A DNA stretch of 64,000 nucleotides from Macrocystis pyrifera (lineage: Eukaryota; Sar; Phaeophyceae; Laminariales; Laminariaceae). The stretch is taken from NCBI GenBank assembly GCA_031763025.1, contig JASSKH010000025.1, positions 9,477,665-9,541,664 on the forward strand, written 5' to 3'. The notes under the pieces were generated by a model. The model searched no databases, was not told the origin of the DNA, and was given only the letters and a program-made list of their open reading frames with translations. The position numbers and the translations under genes were made by a program. Positions 38,530 to 50,318 of this stretch are shown here, in pieces (position 1 is the stretch's first letter; every line of letters begins with the position of its first letter).

Positions 38530-41500
38530 ATGCAGTCATCGAACACTCGCTTGATAGTGAAGAACGTGCCCAAACACGTAGACGAGCGACGCCTGAAGCA
38601 ACACTTCGCGGAGAAAGGAGAGGTCAGTTTCGCGACGACCGGAGCGGCATCAATGCACCACTACTCGTATAGCCTACAGACTACAGCAAAAGCAGTGGCC
38701 AACCATGCTGGCGAAAATCAAATTGAACCACAGACGTCAGATGACGTACGAAATTAATCTCAAAGGTCTCGTGGAGTAGTAGGGCCGCAGTCACTGGGTA
38801 AGTCGCCACGAATATTGGTGCGAATTACATTACGATCGCAAGCTGTCTTGTGCTGGCTTTATGAGTGCAAGGCTTTACCGAGGTCTCTTTTCTACAAGTT
38901 CTGGCAAGTAATAATGTAGGTCTATACGTTGTACTTACTCGTACCAGTACGAGTGCGAGGTATGATATCCTGGTACTCGTTATCTTATACGACGAGCCCA
39001 AGGTAGCAGGTACCTGGTGCCTGGTACCAGTATGTACCAGTATATCTGGCGAGAGGCGGAGAAAGTGCGTGCAAGGCTCTTCAGATTTGCACGTAAATTC
39101 AATACGGTTGTGCAAGGCGCTTCGCTCCGCCGGCGGCCTACGCCGCCCGCTACGCTCGCTCAGAGAGGAAAAGTACATCAAATTATGCGAAGCGGACAGA
39201 GGTCCATGATTAATATAGTTTTTTTTTATGATTGTAGTTGCAAACTGGCGACTTGATAGTGCCAAGAGTCCCGCCGCCATGCTTCAGGAGAAAACAGCTC
39301 GGACGCCACATACGCTTCGCGTCGCGGGTGGTTCCGCACGCTACGCTCGCTCACATGTCGTACGTACGTACATACCCCAGGTAGGCTACATATTTTCTTC
39401 TTTTGATAAGCTGTATGTCTGTACTCGCATGTACGAAAGAGAAAGCACAGCACGGCACAGCAGCACCGCAAAAAAAACGAAAATGAAACCGAAAATTTCG
39501 GGGGGAAAAAAATCCCCGTCCCCTCTCATATAACAATATCCTGCCTGATTGGAACACCTTACACTTAGATCTCGTGCCGACCAGAGCGCGACAATGTACG
39601 CCAGCAGACAAAGTTGGCGAGAGCCAGCCAGAATGTCGTCCAAGCTTTATACAGCTCGCTGTGTTCTCAAAACGAAGACATGGAAAAAGTCTGCCCGGCC
39701 TACAAAACTACGTGTCTTCGTACTCATGGAGCTCTTGGCATTCGCAAGTCATCAGTTTGCATCATTCTTGCGCCTCTTAGTCCGCTTCACTCGCCTTTTG
39801 TGTTTTTACTTACAAGCGAAGCGCCTTTTACGAAGTATGACGTACCGGTATACCGGTATGACCCCATGCACCCTCTCGTGTCGATCAAATAAAAAATGTT
39901 GAGGTCGGCTATTTATAGACTAAGGCACCACCGGCGATGTTTCTAATATTAATATTCATATACTTGATACATCTGAGCTGCTTTGCCCCGTCCCCCCAAA
40001 TTAGTAACATTTAATTTGGGCAGTACACATGGATGCGGTTGGCCGCTGCGTTTACAGTATCTCAAATTTCGAGAGAACCGCACATTAGCGGGCCCGTGTA
40101 ATTATTGGTCTACTGGTGCTGTCAATGGGTGCCGCACCAACGATATGTTGCAGATATATGTGACTGGTATTGACCATCTACTATCTTCTATCTGCTTCCA
40201 TGCACCGCAGGTTTCCGATGCAAAAATCGTGCGCACCAAAGACGGGAAGTCGCGCCAGTTTGCTTTTGTGGGGTTTACTTCAGAACACGACGCGGAAGAA
40301 GCTTTGAAGTACTACAACCGCACCTTTCTCGACACCAGCCGGATACAGGTGAGGACTCGCGCCACCAGTCTCAACCTGGCAATAGCGCCGTACTAATTCT
40401 TGGCCCTCTTATTCTAAGCCGTGTTGCCCTGTATTGCGAAGGCTGCGCTTCATACCCTATTCCACCACTGTTGAATTCGCCTCGTTGCCCTAGTGAAAGA
40501 CCGCCCCGACGCTACCCCTTCGAAGTATCGATCATTAGTCCCCGGGCACGGCAACGGACTGTTGGTTGTTGAGGCGTAGGTAGAGAGCGTGCCCTGTTGG
40601 CCGCACAGTGGCAGCTCTCACGCTACTACTGCGCTAGCAAGCCTACCCGGGCTCGCCCTCCCTCCCACCCTCCCTCCCTCCCGCCCTCGTGGGCGGTCGT
40701 AACTCCTCTAATATAACCTGTACGCGGTGCCTGTTTTTATTTAGAGCGGAAAGGAAACATACTTTCATGTATCCTTGTAGGTCGGTAGTCATGTGTTGAC
40801 CACGTCTAGACCGATTGGGTTGGCGGAAGACCGACACATGCCGCAAGTCTAGGGTGCCCGTAAAAAAAAAGTACAATTATAACTATTAGTATTGTGTTGT
40901 CTTCCTGCGCTCAAATGAGCAGCGCATCGCGTGTTATTCTCACCCCTAGTCCTTGTTTTTTTTGCCTCAGGTCGAGCTCGCGCAGCCTAGAGGAGATGCC
41001 GGCATTGCTCGTCCGTGGAGTAAGCACTCCGAGGGTAGCTCTCGGTCTCAAAAGTTGTCTGACGAGAGAAAACGCAAGGAAGCCAAGGCCAAGGGGAAAA
41101 ACAATGTCGCCGGTAGCGATGATAAAGCAAGAAAATCTGCGAAAGGCAAGGAAGGCAGCGACCGGGGAGGGGCAGAGAAGGAAGAGTTTATGGCGGCGCT
41201 CAAGAAGCGCAGCGAGGCGAGGTTCTGGGACAACGACGACGCATTCGCCGACCAACCGCAATCGGAAGCCGGTGCTGATGACGAAGATGAAGATGAGACG
41301 AGCGGGGCAAGCTCGGACGAAGATGACGAGAGCAGCCTTGACGTCGGCGAAAATTCGCCTGGTCCAGATGATGGGGAGACGAAAACGGGTAGCGAGGGAG
41401 ACCGCAATAAAACAAGTGAAGCCATGATGTCGAACATGGATTGGCTCCGGTCCAAGGTGGGTAGTGAAGGAGGAGTCGCGCAAGAGACCGCTAGCACTGG

Positions 41501-44500
41501 AAGCGACAGCGATGAGGGCGAGGAGGTGGAGGGGGCAGAGCCTACCAAGGGGGCGGTGGGGGATACGCGAAGCCCGGGACGACAATCGCGGGAGAATCAG
41601 GGAAGTGCTATGGTTTCTCCTCCGAGCGTCGCCGCCGCCGCCGCCGCAGACGCTGCCGATACCCTCGATGGAGGAAACGATGAAGTGGAAAGCGGGCTGT
41701 TGGTGGGGAGGCTGTTTGTTCGAAATCTGCCGTACACAAGTACCGAAGACGACCTCAGGGAGTTGTTTGAGACTTTTGGGGCTTTGTCCGAGGTCCACCT
41801 TCCTGTAGACGACGTCAAGAAGGTGCGACACCTTGGCAGTTGTTAGTGCGTCCATCTTTGGCGGAACCAAGTCTGAAATTTGAGACGAGTGCGCTTTTAT
41901 CCACAGTCAGTGAAATTTAGCTGTTAATAGATATATCGTTAATGCCGGCTGTCGAAGCCCGCAGTTCCGACGCAGTTGTATGTTTGATTTGTCTCGGCGT
42001 GCCCATCGCGGCGTTCGATACAATTCATGCTGAAACCAGTCATGATAGTCGTTCGCGATTTGATGGCGTCTCTTCTCTTGCATAGCGAATCAAAGGCAAG
42101 TGGCATTCAGGCAAACACCCCTACTGCTGTGTGCTATCCATTCTGTCCAGGCCACCATGGCGTTCGAAGACATGATTTGCGAAGGCTATTTATTTTTGGT
42201 CAACGTCCCAAAAATGAGCACCTAGCGCAACGTTAGGGTTTGCCGATTTTGTTTTACAGTAGGTGGAACGGCCTTTATGAAAACGATGTACCATTACCGT
42301 TGCCGTGTTGCCTTGAGCAACCATTGACCAACAAACTCATGCCCTCAGGGAAAAGGTTTCGCCTTCATCCAGTTCGTCATCCCGGAAGATGCTCGGAACG
42401 CGCTGGAGCAGCTGGACCGGCATGCTTTCCACGGCAGGTTGCTCCACATCATCCCTGCTCGGAGGCAGCCCGGCGCATCGGGAGCAGATGCCCTAGGCAA
42501 CGCTGCAAGGTACTGTACAGTCATTTCATGTTGCAGTTTGCCGCTTTGCAGCGCGTGTTGCAATCGAGCATCCTGTGGAAGCATGGTCGGCGATATCTGG
42601 CGCGCTGGGTGTTTTGGTGTTGGTTGGGCCCGCGTGGCAATCCAATGGAGCCTCTTTGCCATAAAGAGCACATTGGCAAACCTTACCTATATCTAGTTGT
42701 CAAGGGTGACCTCGCTGAAATTGCCGAGCTGTCTTCGCGTACGAAGCACTGGACAACCATCGAACGATTGCACTACCGTATTACACGCATGTATACCTGG
42801 TATAGGAGAGCACTGAACGAGAGACGTTGATGAGGTGGCAGATGGCTGACGCAGGGGATGCGTGAATTCTAAGTGGTGGCTTCATCACGATTACCCTACG
42901 GTACATACCACTGCAAGACTTGTCCCACTCTACGAGTGTTTCCAATTGCTTGTTCCTATCACGTGATGCGAGTACGAAGGTACATTTTGTCAGGTGTGTA
43001 AGTACAGTGCTTACGGGTTGAGTTAACGTCCGATCTCATGGCTGTTATTCTCTTTCTCTTTTCGCAGTGCCGGGGGCAAGAGCTACAAGGATCAGAAGGA
43101 GAGCGATCGCCGAGCGCGAGCCAACGATTCTCTAGGATGGAACGCGTCTTTTGTGCGAGCAGACACCGTTGTCGATGCTCTCGCTGACCGCTTGGGAGTG
43201 GGGAAGGGAGACATCCTTGACCGGGAAGAGGTAATCCGCCGTCGCAACCGCCGCAGCGCACTTGCTAACAAGTACTCGCTTATTATGCTTAGGGCCGACA
43301 GTTGGTGCTGGGAGTCTGTCACACGCCCGCCTGCCCCCACGGTGGTGCGGTTGGCTGAGGCGTCTACCGTTGCAACATGGCGGGGCTCTAGCGTTCGCTG
43401 GCCTCAATAAGTGTATCGCACGCGCTTGTCCGAGCACGCACATGTCCGAGCTGTTTTTGTAACCGCCAACTAGACTTGATGTTGCGGTTCAGCTTGCAAT
43501 TTTCAATAGGAGGCGTGTATTTACCCTGTCCGGTGTGGGTGCTTTTTGCCCAATCGGGATTGGGTCCCAAAGAGCATGGATTGTGTTTCATTATGCCTTT
43601 TTTGACCCGCTTGGGACTTCAATTCGGGAAAAAATATGAAAAAAAAATGGCGATGACCGCAGCATCGGTCACACAAAGCAAAAGCAGCCTATTATAATCA
43701 TAGTTATGGTGATGGTATTAGTATGATAGGCTAAGTGGTTAGGGGATAGGTGATAGGGAATAGGGGATGCTTTATTTAGTGTGTCCAAAGTGCAACGGGA
43801 GGGGTGTGCGACGCGCGCTTAGGATTCTGATGTGTATCCTGTCAACACGCTCTTCCTATCTTAGAAGGTTCTAGAAGGTTCACAGGACCGCGCTTGTCGC
43901 TTCTTGGTTCGCTATATCTGGGTCTAAAATACAACATGGAACGAAAACATGCCAAGCAACGAAGATGCTAGGCTCGCCGAAACCGTACCCAGTACTCGTA
44001 GACGCCTCCTTCTTCCTACACTAGGCCCACAGACACGTCGCGGGGTCCGGCGTGAAAGCTGACAGAAGCCTGTTTTCTGCGTTGTCGGTGCTCAGGGCGA
44101 CATGGCTGTTCGCTTGGCTTTGGGAGAAACGCATTTGGTCAAGGAGAACAAGGATTACTTCGAGAAGGAGGGGGTGGACATTTCTGTTATCGAGAGCTCT
44201 AAAGGCAAGGGGCGGGGGGGCAAGGGCGCAGAAGAGCGCAGTAAAACGGTAATTCTGGTGAAGAACTTGCCGTACAGCACCGAGGCGGCGGAGCTGGCGA
44301 AACGATTCGGGGCCTTCGGAGATGTAAGCACAGTTATGATGAACTTAGGCCTGGTATGCACCGTTATGATGTTATTAATATTAATAGCATGCGAGTTTGT
44401 GGGTTTGTTGGTTTGTTAGTTTAGTAGTAGGACACCTGCAACGGTAGGGGTGCAACTATTTTCTTTGTTTTGATTGAGGAGCTTTACGTCTCATCCTAGG

Positions 44501-47500
44501 ACTGACTTCACCCGATGAACAAATCCTGGGCGTGTGACGACATTAATATTATAATAGTGTTTGTACCACACACTATAAGTAAGTACTGTAATAATGAGAG
44601 CCCAACGGTACTGGGGGGTCCTTAGTTGAGGAGCCCATTAGTAGATACTCATAAATATGCATGCCGAGAAATGCCACTCCTATCTTTGTACGGTTGTGAT
44701 TAGGTATTCACGGGCCCCTTTACACAGTACTTACTGCGCACTGTACACTATTTAGTAGCTGCTCCCACAATATGCTTGGTGACGATATCGTCCCCCTGAA
44801 ACAAGCAAATGGTGAACTATGTAGAAGATGATTTATCAGTTGTCTGGGACGAATTTGTTGCTTGGTGTTGTCTCCCCGAAACAGCAATGATCGTATTCCC
44901 GCCATATACAAACAGTGGATCTTTCATCAGATACCTGGTACGCAATATTTTTTTCGTACTCTGGTATACGATGTCGATGGTGTTGTATCTACTGTTTGAA
45001 AATTATAGCATTGGTTGGACGTTCGTGAATCGGTGTATGTCTCCATCTTTCTGGTTGAGCAGCTCCTACCATTACGGCAGAAGGCTACGGCTCTTGGGAC
45101 TTGGAATGCCCGCTGTTGGAATGTGTCCTCCGCGATGCTCTCGAGCTGACGAGAGCTCTGAGATCACGTACACCCCCTTGACTCAACCACATTGAATCAC
45201 CTTCATGTGTGGAATATGAAAAGCGTAAAATTTACCCATTCTGTGTTGTGAGCGTATTACGCTTGTGCACATATGTTTCATTGCAACCGGCGTCTTCCCG
45301 CAGAGCGAAACAAAGACATTTGAGCTTGGCATGGCAAACACATCAACTGGAAAGCGGTCGGAAAACGTCTTCTCAACCCGACTGTATTTATGTGGTCGCC
45401 TCAGTGCGTTTACCTCTTCCTTGTTTCCCATGGAATTTAACCGACGCTCGGCTGGACTAATGTTTTGTCGCGCAGGTGGGTCGCGTTCTTCTCCCTCCGT
45501 CGAAGGCCGTAGCGCTCGTTGAGTTCCTCGCACCGGCGGACGCGCGAAAGGCCTTCAAGCGGTTAGCCTACACAAGGTTCCAGCATGTGCCTCTCTACCT
45601 AGAGTGGGCCCCCGTCAAGGTGATTCGGGCGCTTTGACCGTGGTGGACTCATGCGGCTCTACTTGCTGTAGTGCTGTAGTGCACGCTCGTGAGAAGTGGG
45701 ATATCCAGCGTGCCTTGCTTGGTGTGCCGACCATGACGAGGTAGCCCCTGCATTCTGCTGACTTTGTTTCTACCTCCCTCCCCCCCCCTCCGTTCCTCCT
45801 TCCCTTCCTCTCTCTTTCCTCCGAACGCCCCTTCCCGGACGTTTCATCGCGGCCAGGCTTTTCGAGAGACGTTCGAGCCTTCGTCGAAGCCGGTGGCATT
45901 GCCAGCATCAGACAAAGCTGTCGCCGGAGAAGAGGCGAAGGTGTGCCACATATAAGCATATAGCTGTGTGCTGCGGCTATCGTACAGTATGTAGTACCGA
46001 TGCTCCCTCAGTGTTTTTGAAACGGCCGAAATGATTCATTCATACCACCGCCTAAAAAGCAGGGGGTGGGGGATAGGGCATTGGCGACGTTATCACCCTT
46101 CCTGAGAAGAGCTCTGGCGGCTTGCTCTTGTTGCCTTGGGTAAAAACCGCCTCAACTCCGCCATTCAATGTAATGCTTTTGCTCTACCATCGGAACAAAT
46201 GTGCACAGGAGTCCCTTTTTAATACGTGCTACTCCGCCCTCGCATGCCTGCCACCTGGCAAAGGCGCACTTCGTACGTCATTCTTCAGAGGGTTTTTGCG
46301 CGGACTTTGGTCCTATTCTAAATTACCAGCAAAGCGAGTTGCGACCGCCTACGCTACAGGGGCCCCTTTTTACCAGGGCTCTTCAAGGGTCATCGCCCAC
46401 CCCCACCCCGCGGATTGAGTCAGCAACTTTTCGAAACCTCATGGGTCGGGTCGGGTCGGTTCGGGTGGGGTCGGGTCGGGTCGGGAGATTTTCCAAACTC
46501 TCACGGGTCGGCTCGGGTCACCCTTTACTTGAAATTGCCCCACCTGATCCGCAAGGTTGTACCCGACCCGTGAACAGCCCTTGACTAGTAAGTACTAGCT
46601 GGGTGGAGCCGGAGATCATCCTGTATACTGTGTGAAGCCAGAGGTCCGAGGCGCCCGACACAAAATTTTCGTTATATTTTTCTTCCTCCAGCACACACAG
46701 TTGACGACGGTTACAAAAATCCACCTGCGCAATCTAGCAAGAGCTATTCACCCTATACTTTTTTGTTACTGTAGTTGCAGACGCTGACTGAGGGTCCTCT
46801 TGAAACGCTCCTTGACGAATACCGCTTCCCCGCCGCCCCCAAAACCTTCAAACCCTCACGCTTCGTCGCCGCTGTCGGCGCGAAGGTGGATGAGGACCAA
46901 GTGGCGGCGGAGGGTGCGTCGAGCGAGCCGCTCACGATGTTCGTCAAGAATCTCGCTTTTTCCACTACGGAGGCGGGGTTGAAGACCTGCTTCGAGAGGG
47001 CCGGCCTCAGCGTGCGCTCGGTGTCCATCCCGCGCAAAAAGGGCCAAGGCTCCAGCGAGGCCATGCTCAGCTCGGGCTTCGGGTTCGTCGAATGCGCCGA
47101 CCGGGGGTTGGTCGAAAAAGCTCTCAAGGTGGGCGGGAAGTTAGCATCGCTTGTCATCACTCATCTATCTCCGGGGCTGTGCCCGCGCGCTCCCTCGGGT
47201 ATAATAGGAAGCATTACTGGAGGTTTTGCAGTATGTCAACAGGATTGCGTCTCGCTTCGTGATAACATTTAGTTAAAAGTGCGTGTGTTTTTGCGATACG
47301 GTCAACGAAAAAAGGGAAGCATGAACTATACTCGTACTTGATAGACGAAGTGCACTCCTTGTGCGTTTTGCAGTCCTCAAAAATCGTAATTCGAGGAAGA
47401 ACATAAGTGGTCTCATGCGCTTACGTTGCGTTCTGAGCCTTGCCCAGACGTGGAGAATGGTTGCCTGTTATGTTGGTAGTATGGTACGATAGCTCTCTAT

Positions 47501-50318
47501 CCAAACATCTGCAGCTATGAGTCCACACTTCGATGTCGATATTTTGAAGAAAAAACAGGTGTAACTACCAGCTGTGAGTAGAGCGTGCACCGAAAGGAAT
47601 ACTCTCAATAGTTGGCGTACACAGAAAGTGACCCGTGACCTAATCACGCTGTACCATTCGCGCTGCTGTACGTGTCATCGCCTCATCGCACGCTACCCTT
47701 GCTCGCTTGGAGCGCAGACCCTGCAGGGAACGGTTCTCGACGGCCACGCGCTGGAGTTGAAGCGCTCTACCAAGAGACTCACCAAGACCTCCGCACCGGC
47801 CAAGGAAATCAAACGATCCAAGCTGATCATCCGAAATGTGCCCTTCCAGGTAAACACTCTCAAGTTTGTGTTTCACACGTCGGACATATCAGATGATGGT
47901 ATAGACCAGATAGATGATAGTATAGATCAGATAGATGATGGTATAGACCAGATAGATGATAGTATAGATCAGATAGATGATAGTATAGATCAGATAGATG
48001 ATTGCATAGATCAGATAGATAATTGTATTGATCAGATAGATGATAGTATGGATCAGATATACCATGGTATAGATCAGATAGATCATAGTATAGATCAGAC
48101 AAATCATACCGGTAGTATAGATCAGATAGATCATAGTGTAGATCATATAGATCATAGTATAGATCAGATAGATCATAGTGTAAGTCAGATAGACCATAGT
48201 ATAGATCGGATAGATCATAGTACAGATCGGATAAATCATAGCGTAGATTAGATAGACCATCTAGTGTAGATCCTAACCTGCTCTTACGTTCTGTTGTGCA
48301 AGATCTGTATATTGATAGTACAGGTCCAACGCAGGAAACCTGTCCTAGATCATTAAGACTATACGCCCACCGGGCGGTATCATGAGCTAGATCATATAGA
48401 TTAGGATTTTTCTGCCCTGAAAAATCTAGATCATGACGTGGGAATGATCTGTGTAATGTGTAGATGACCTGTCCGATATGTGTAACGTTTGTGCTGTGTC
48501 GAAATATAGTGTTTTTTGCGCTACCGTGCTACGTAACACCATAGGGTCTGGTGCAGCGTTACAGCAGTGAGACAGACGGATTTGCGTGTGGTCACGGGTC
48601 AGTTATAAGTTGTTTTACTAGAATCGCGATTTTGGTGGCTAAGAAGGTAATACGCTGGCTTATAATGCCAAGAAGCATGGGTGTACTTTTGTTGTTGTGA
48701 GCAGTCGAACTTGCCTCGATACGGCCTGGCCTCTCTTGTAGGACCGGGGCCATAGGGATGTTGGAATCCTTTCTAAACCTTGGTCGTAATAAATCCAGTA
48801 ATGTCTTCGAGTCAGTGGCAGTTCATCTTCTCAACAGGGTGGGATAAAACACTGGCATCACCCTCCGTGACTAGTGTTGTCAGGCCTCCCATACTTGACT
48901 CAAAGCCACGAGAGACCTCTCTCCTCCACATGTGAAACTCGCGACTAGATACACCACCCGCGGTTTACGTTTACGCACACCAGTAGTGAGTTGCGATACG
49001 TTGCCGCTAGCTCGCTGTGATGTGCCGACGGCTTAATGCAGTGGGTCTTACCCCACCATGATGCTGCACACCACTGAGCTGCTCTACCCCCTCCCCATTC
49101 AGGCAACTGCAAAGGAGCTGCGCGAGATTTTCTCTAGCTTTGGTCAGCTGAAGAGGGTACGCTTGCCGAAGAAGTTTGACGGCGGACACCGAGGGTTCGC
49201 GTTTGTCGACTTCTTGACGTCACAGGTATGTCGGGTGCCATGGGTAAATGTGGGTTTCTAATTTACACGGCGCCAAAAAACAGGGACAGGGAGGGGGATA
49301 GATACCCCCTTTCGAGCTCGCTAAAGCAGAATCTACGACCGCCGACCGAATTTTTCTACTGCTGTATTGGTATACGATTGTCCAATTTTTCCAAATCATC
49401 CAACGCGCACAAGTTGACAGCAGGTACAAATATCCTGCTGCGCGAATTCCTAGCCGCAGCCATCCTATCTGATCGCGTGTCTGGTCCGTCACCTTGATGC
49501 ACTCAAGAGCATTCAGCCTGGCGGGTCGGGCTTCGTTCAGCACGTGGTTTGGGCGCAAAGTTTCCAGTAGGCTGCCTGTGTCAAGCACCAGCTTTTCGCT
49601 GCTTCTGATGATCATCTTGATGTTTCGAGGAGCTACGTAGCTACTGTACGTATGTAGATCGGCGGCATTTGCTTGCTACGGTGGAAAACTATATTTCGTG
49701 CCTGTAGTTTTAGCTGTGTGTTGACCAACGCACAAGACACTACCGACGTTAACGTTTGTTTTGCGCTTTTTGGCGTCCAGTGGTCCTTGCCTTGACTCTG
49801 TATCACGCTATGATTGCGCCTGCAACTTTTTTTAAATGCTACTATTGTTTGTGACTCCAGAAATAGGAGAGAATAGGAACGCACTCATAACGCAATTGTC
49901 CTATTACTAGAAGCCACATCCTCTCGGACTGTTCTCACTGATCTAATTAAAACATGAAGTTTGACATTCAGATTGCAAGAGTCAAGATTCCTTCCCCACA
50001 CTGAAACTGGCACGTTCTAAATGAACTCAACCCTTTCCCCGATCCCGGAAACTTGACTCGGTTTTCTTTCCGTCCCCCCCCCCCCCCCCCCAATGGTACA
50101 CTCGTACCGCAGGAGGCGCTGAACGCAAAAAAAACTCGTTGGCGCACACCCACTTCTACGGGCGGCATCTTGTAGGGGAGTGGGCGGAAGACAGGGAAGA
50201 CGTCGACACATTAAGAGCGAAAGCTGCCAGGGATGTGCGCGGCTCGGCCGACGGAGCTAGGTCTGTAAAACGGCAAAAGGCTGGAGATGGAGATGATTTC
50301 GCGGATATGGACGGTTGA
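38530..50318 (+). CDS. MRD1: MRD1/RBM19-type five-RRM ribosome biogenesis protein
   Basis: MRD1/RBM19 is a nucleolar protein that binds pre-rRNA and is needed for the cleavages releasing 18S rRNA. Exons are 38530-38622, 40211-40348, 40971-41822, 42349-42509, 43068-43230, 44096-44323, 45476-45619, 45857-45940, about 46781-47128, 47718-47849, 49103-49225 and 50113-50318. All junctions agree in phase; total about 890 residues, close to the yeast protein. Five RRMs are seen: RRM1 ([14 protein letters not shown]), RRM2 ([17 protein letters not shown]), RRM3 ([14 protein letters not shown]), RRM4 ([14 protein letters not shown]) and RRM5 ([15 protein letters not shown]). The family motif RPWSKHS lies after RRM1, and a long acidic Ser-rich linker precedes RRM2. 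Each RRM is split by an intron. The last exon has one base too few in an A run (50127-50134): as read it stops at 50175, whereas adding one A restores [13 protein letters not shown] and a stop at 50318. Confidence 0.9.
39110..39765. repeat. dispersed repeat family C, two copies in MRD1 intron 1
   Basis: 39110-39350 repeats the plus-strand order AAGGCGCTTCGCT, CCGCTACGCTCGCTCA, GATTGTAG, ACTGGCGACTT, CCAAGAG seen at about 2862-2980. 39650-39765 is an inverted copy of about 2955-3060, sharing ATACAGCTCGCTGTGTTCTC, GGCCTACAAAA and GGAGCTCTTGG. The two ends of the family therefore occur here in opposite orientations around a gap, which suggests nested or rearranged copies of a longer element. Confidence 0.6.
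46440..46572 (+). repeat. GGGTC-rich tract in an MRD1 intron
   Basis: Repeated GGGTCGGGTCGG units run from 46443 to about 46520, and a short reverse-complement ACCCGACCC follows at about 46563-46571. Runs of three or more G separated by short loops could form G-quadruplexes in the sense transcript. It lies in the intron between exons ending 45940 and starting about 46781. Confidence 0.7.
47885..48250 (+). repeat. 21-bp minisatellite in an MRD1 intron
   Basis: About 17 copies of a 21-base unit of the form CAGATAGATGATAGTATAGAT, with small length variation near 48105-48120. It starts about 35 bases after the donor of the exon ending at 47849. Because 21 is a multiple of three, the array is open in frames on both strands (a QIDDSID heptad on plus, an IYTMIYL-like heptad on minus). 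The exon ends before it, so the array is intronic rather than coding. Confidence 0.92.

Noticed and set aside
47574..48251. 225-residue plus-strand frame with QIDDSID repeats
   Set aside because: Its first part is a genuine MRD1 exon (47718-47849) but the rest reads through the donor into an intronic minisatellite.
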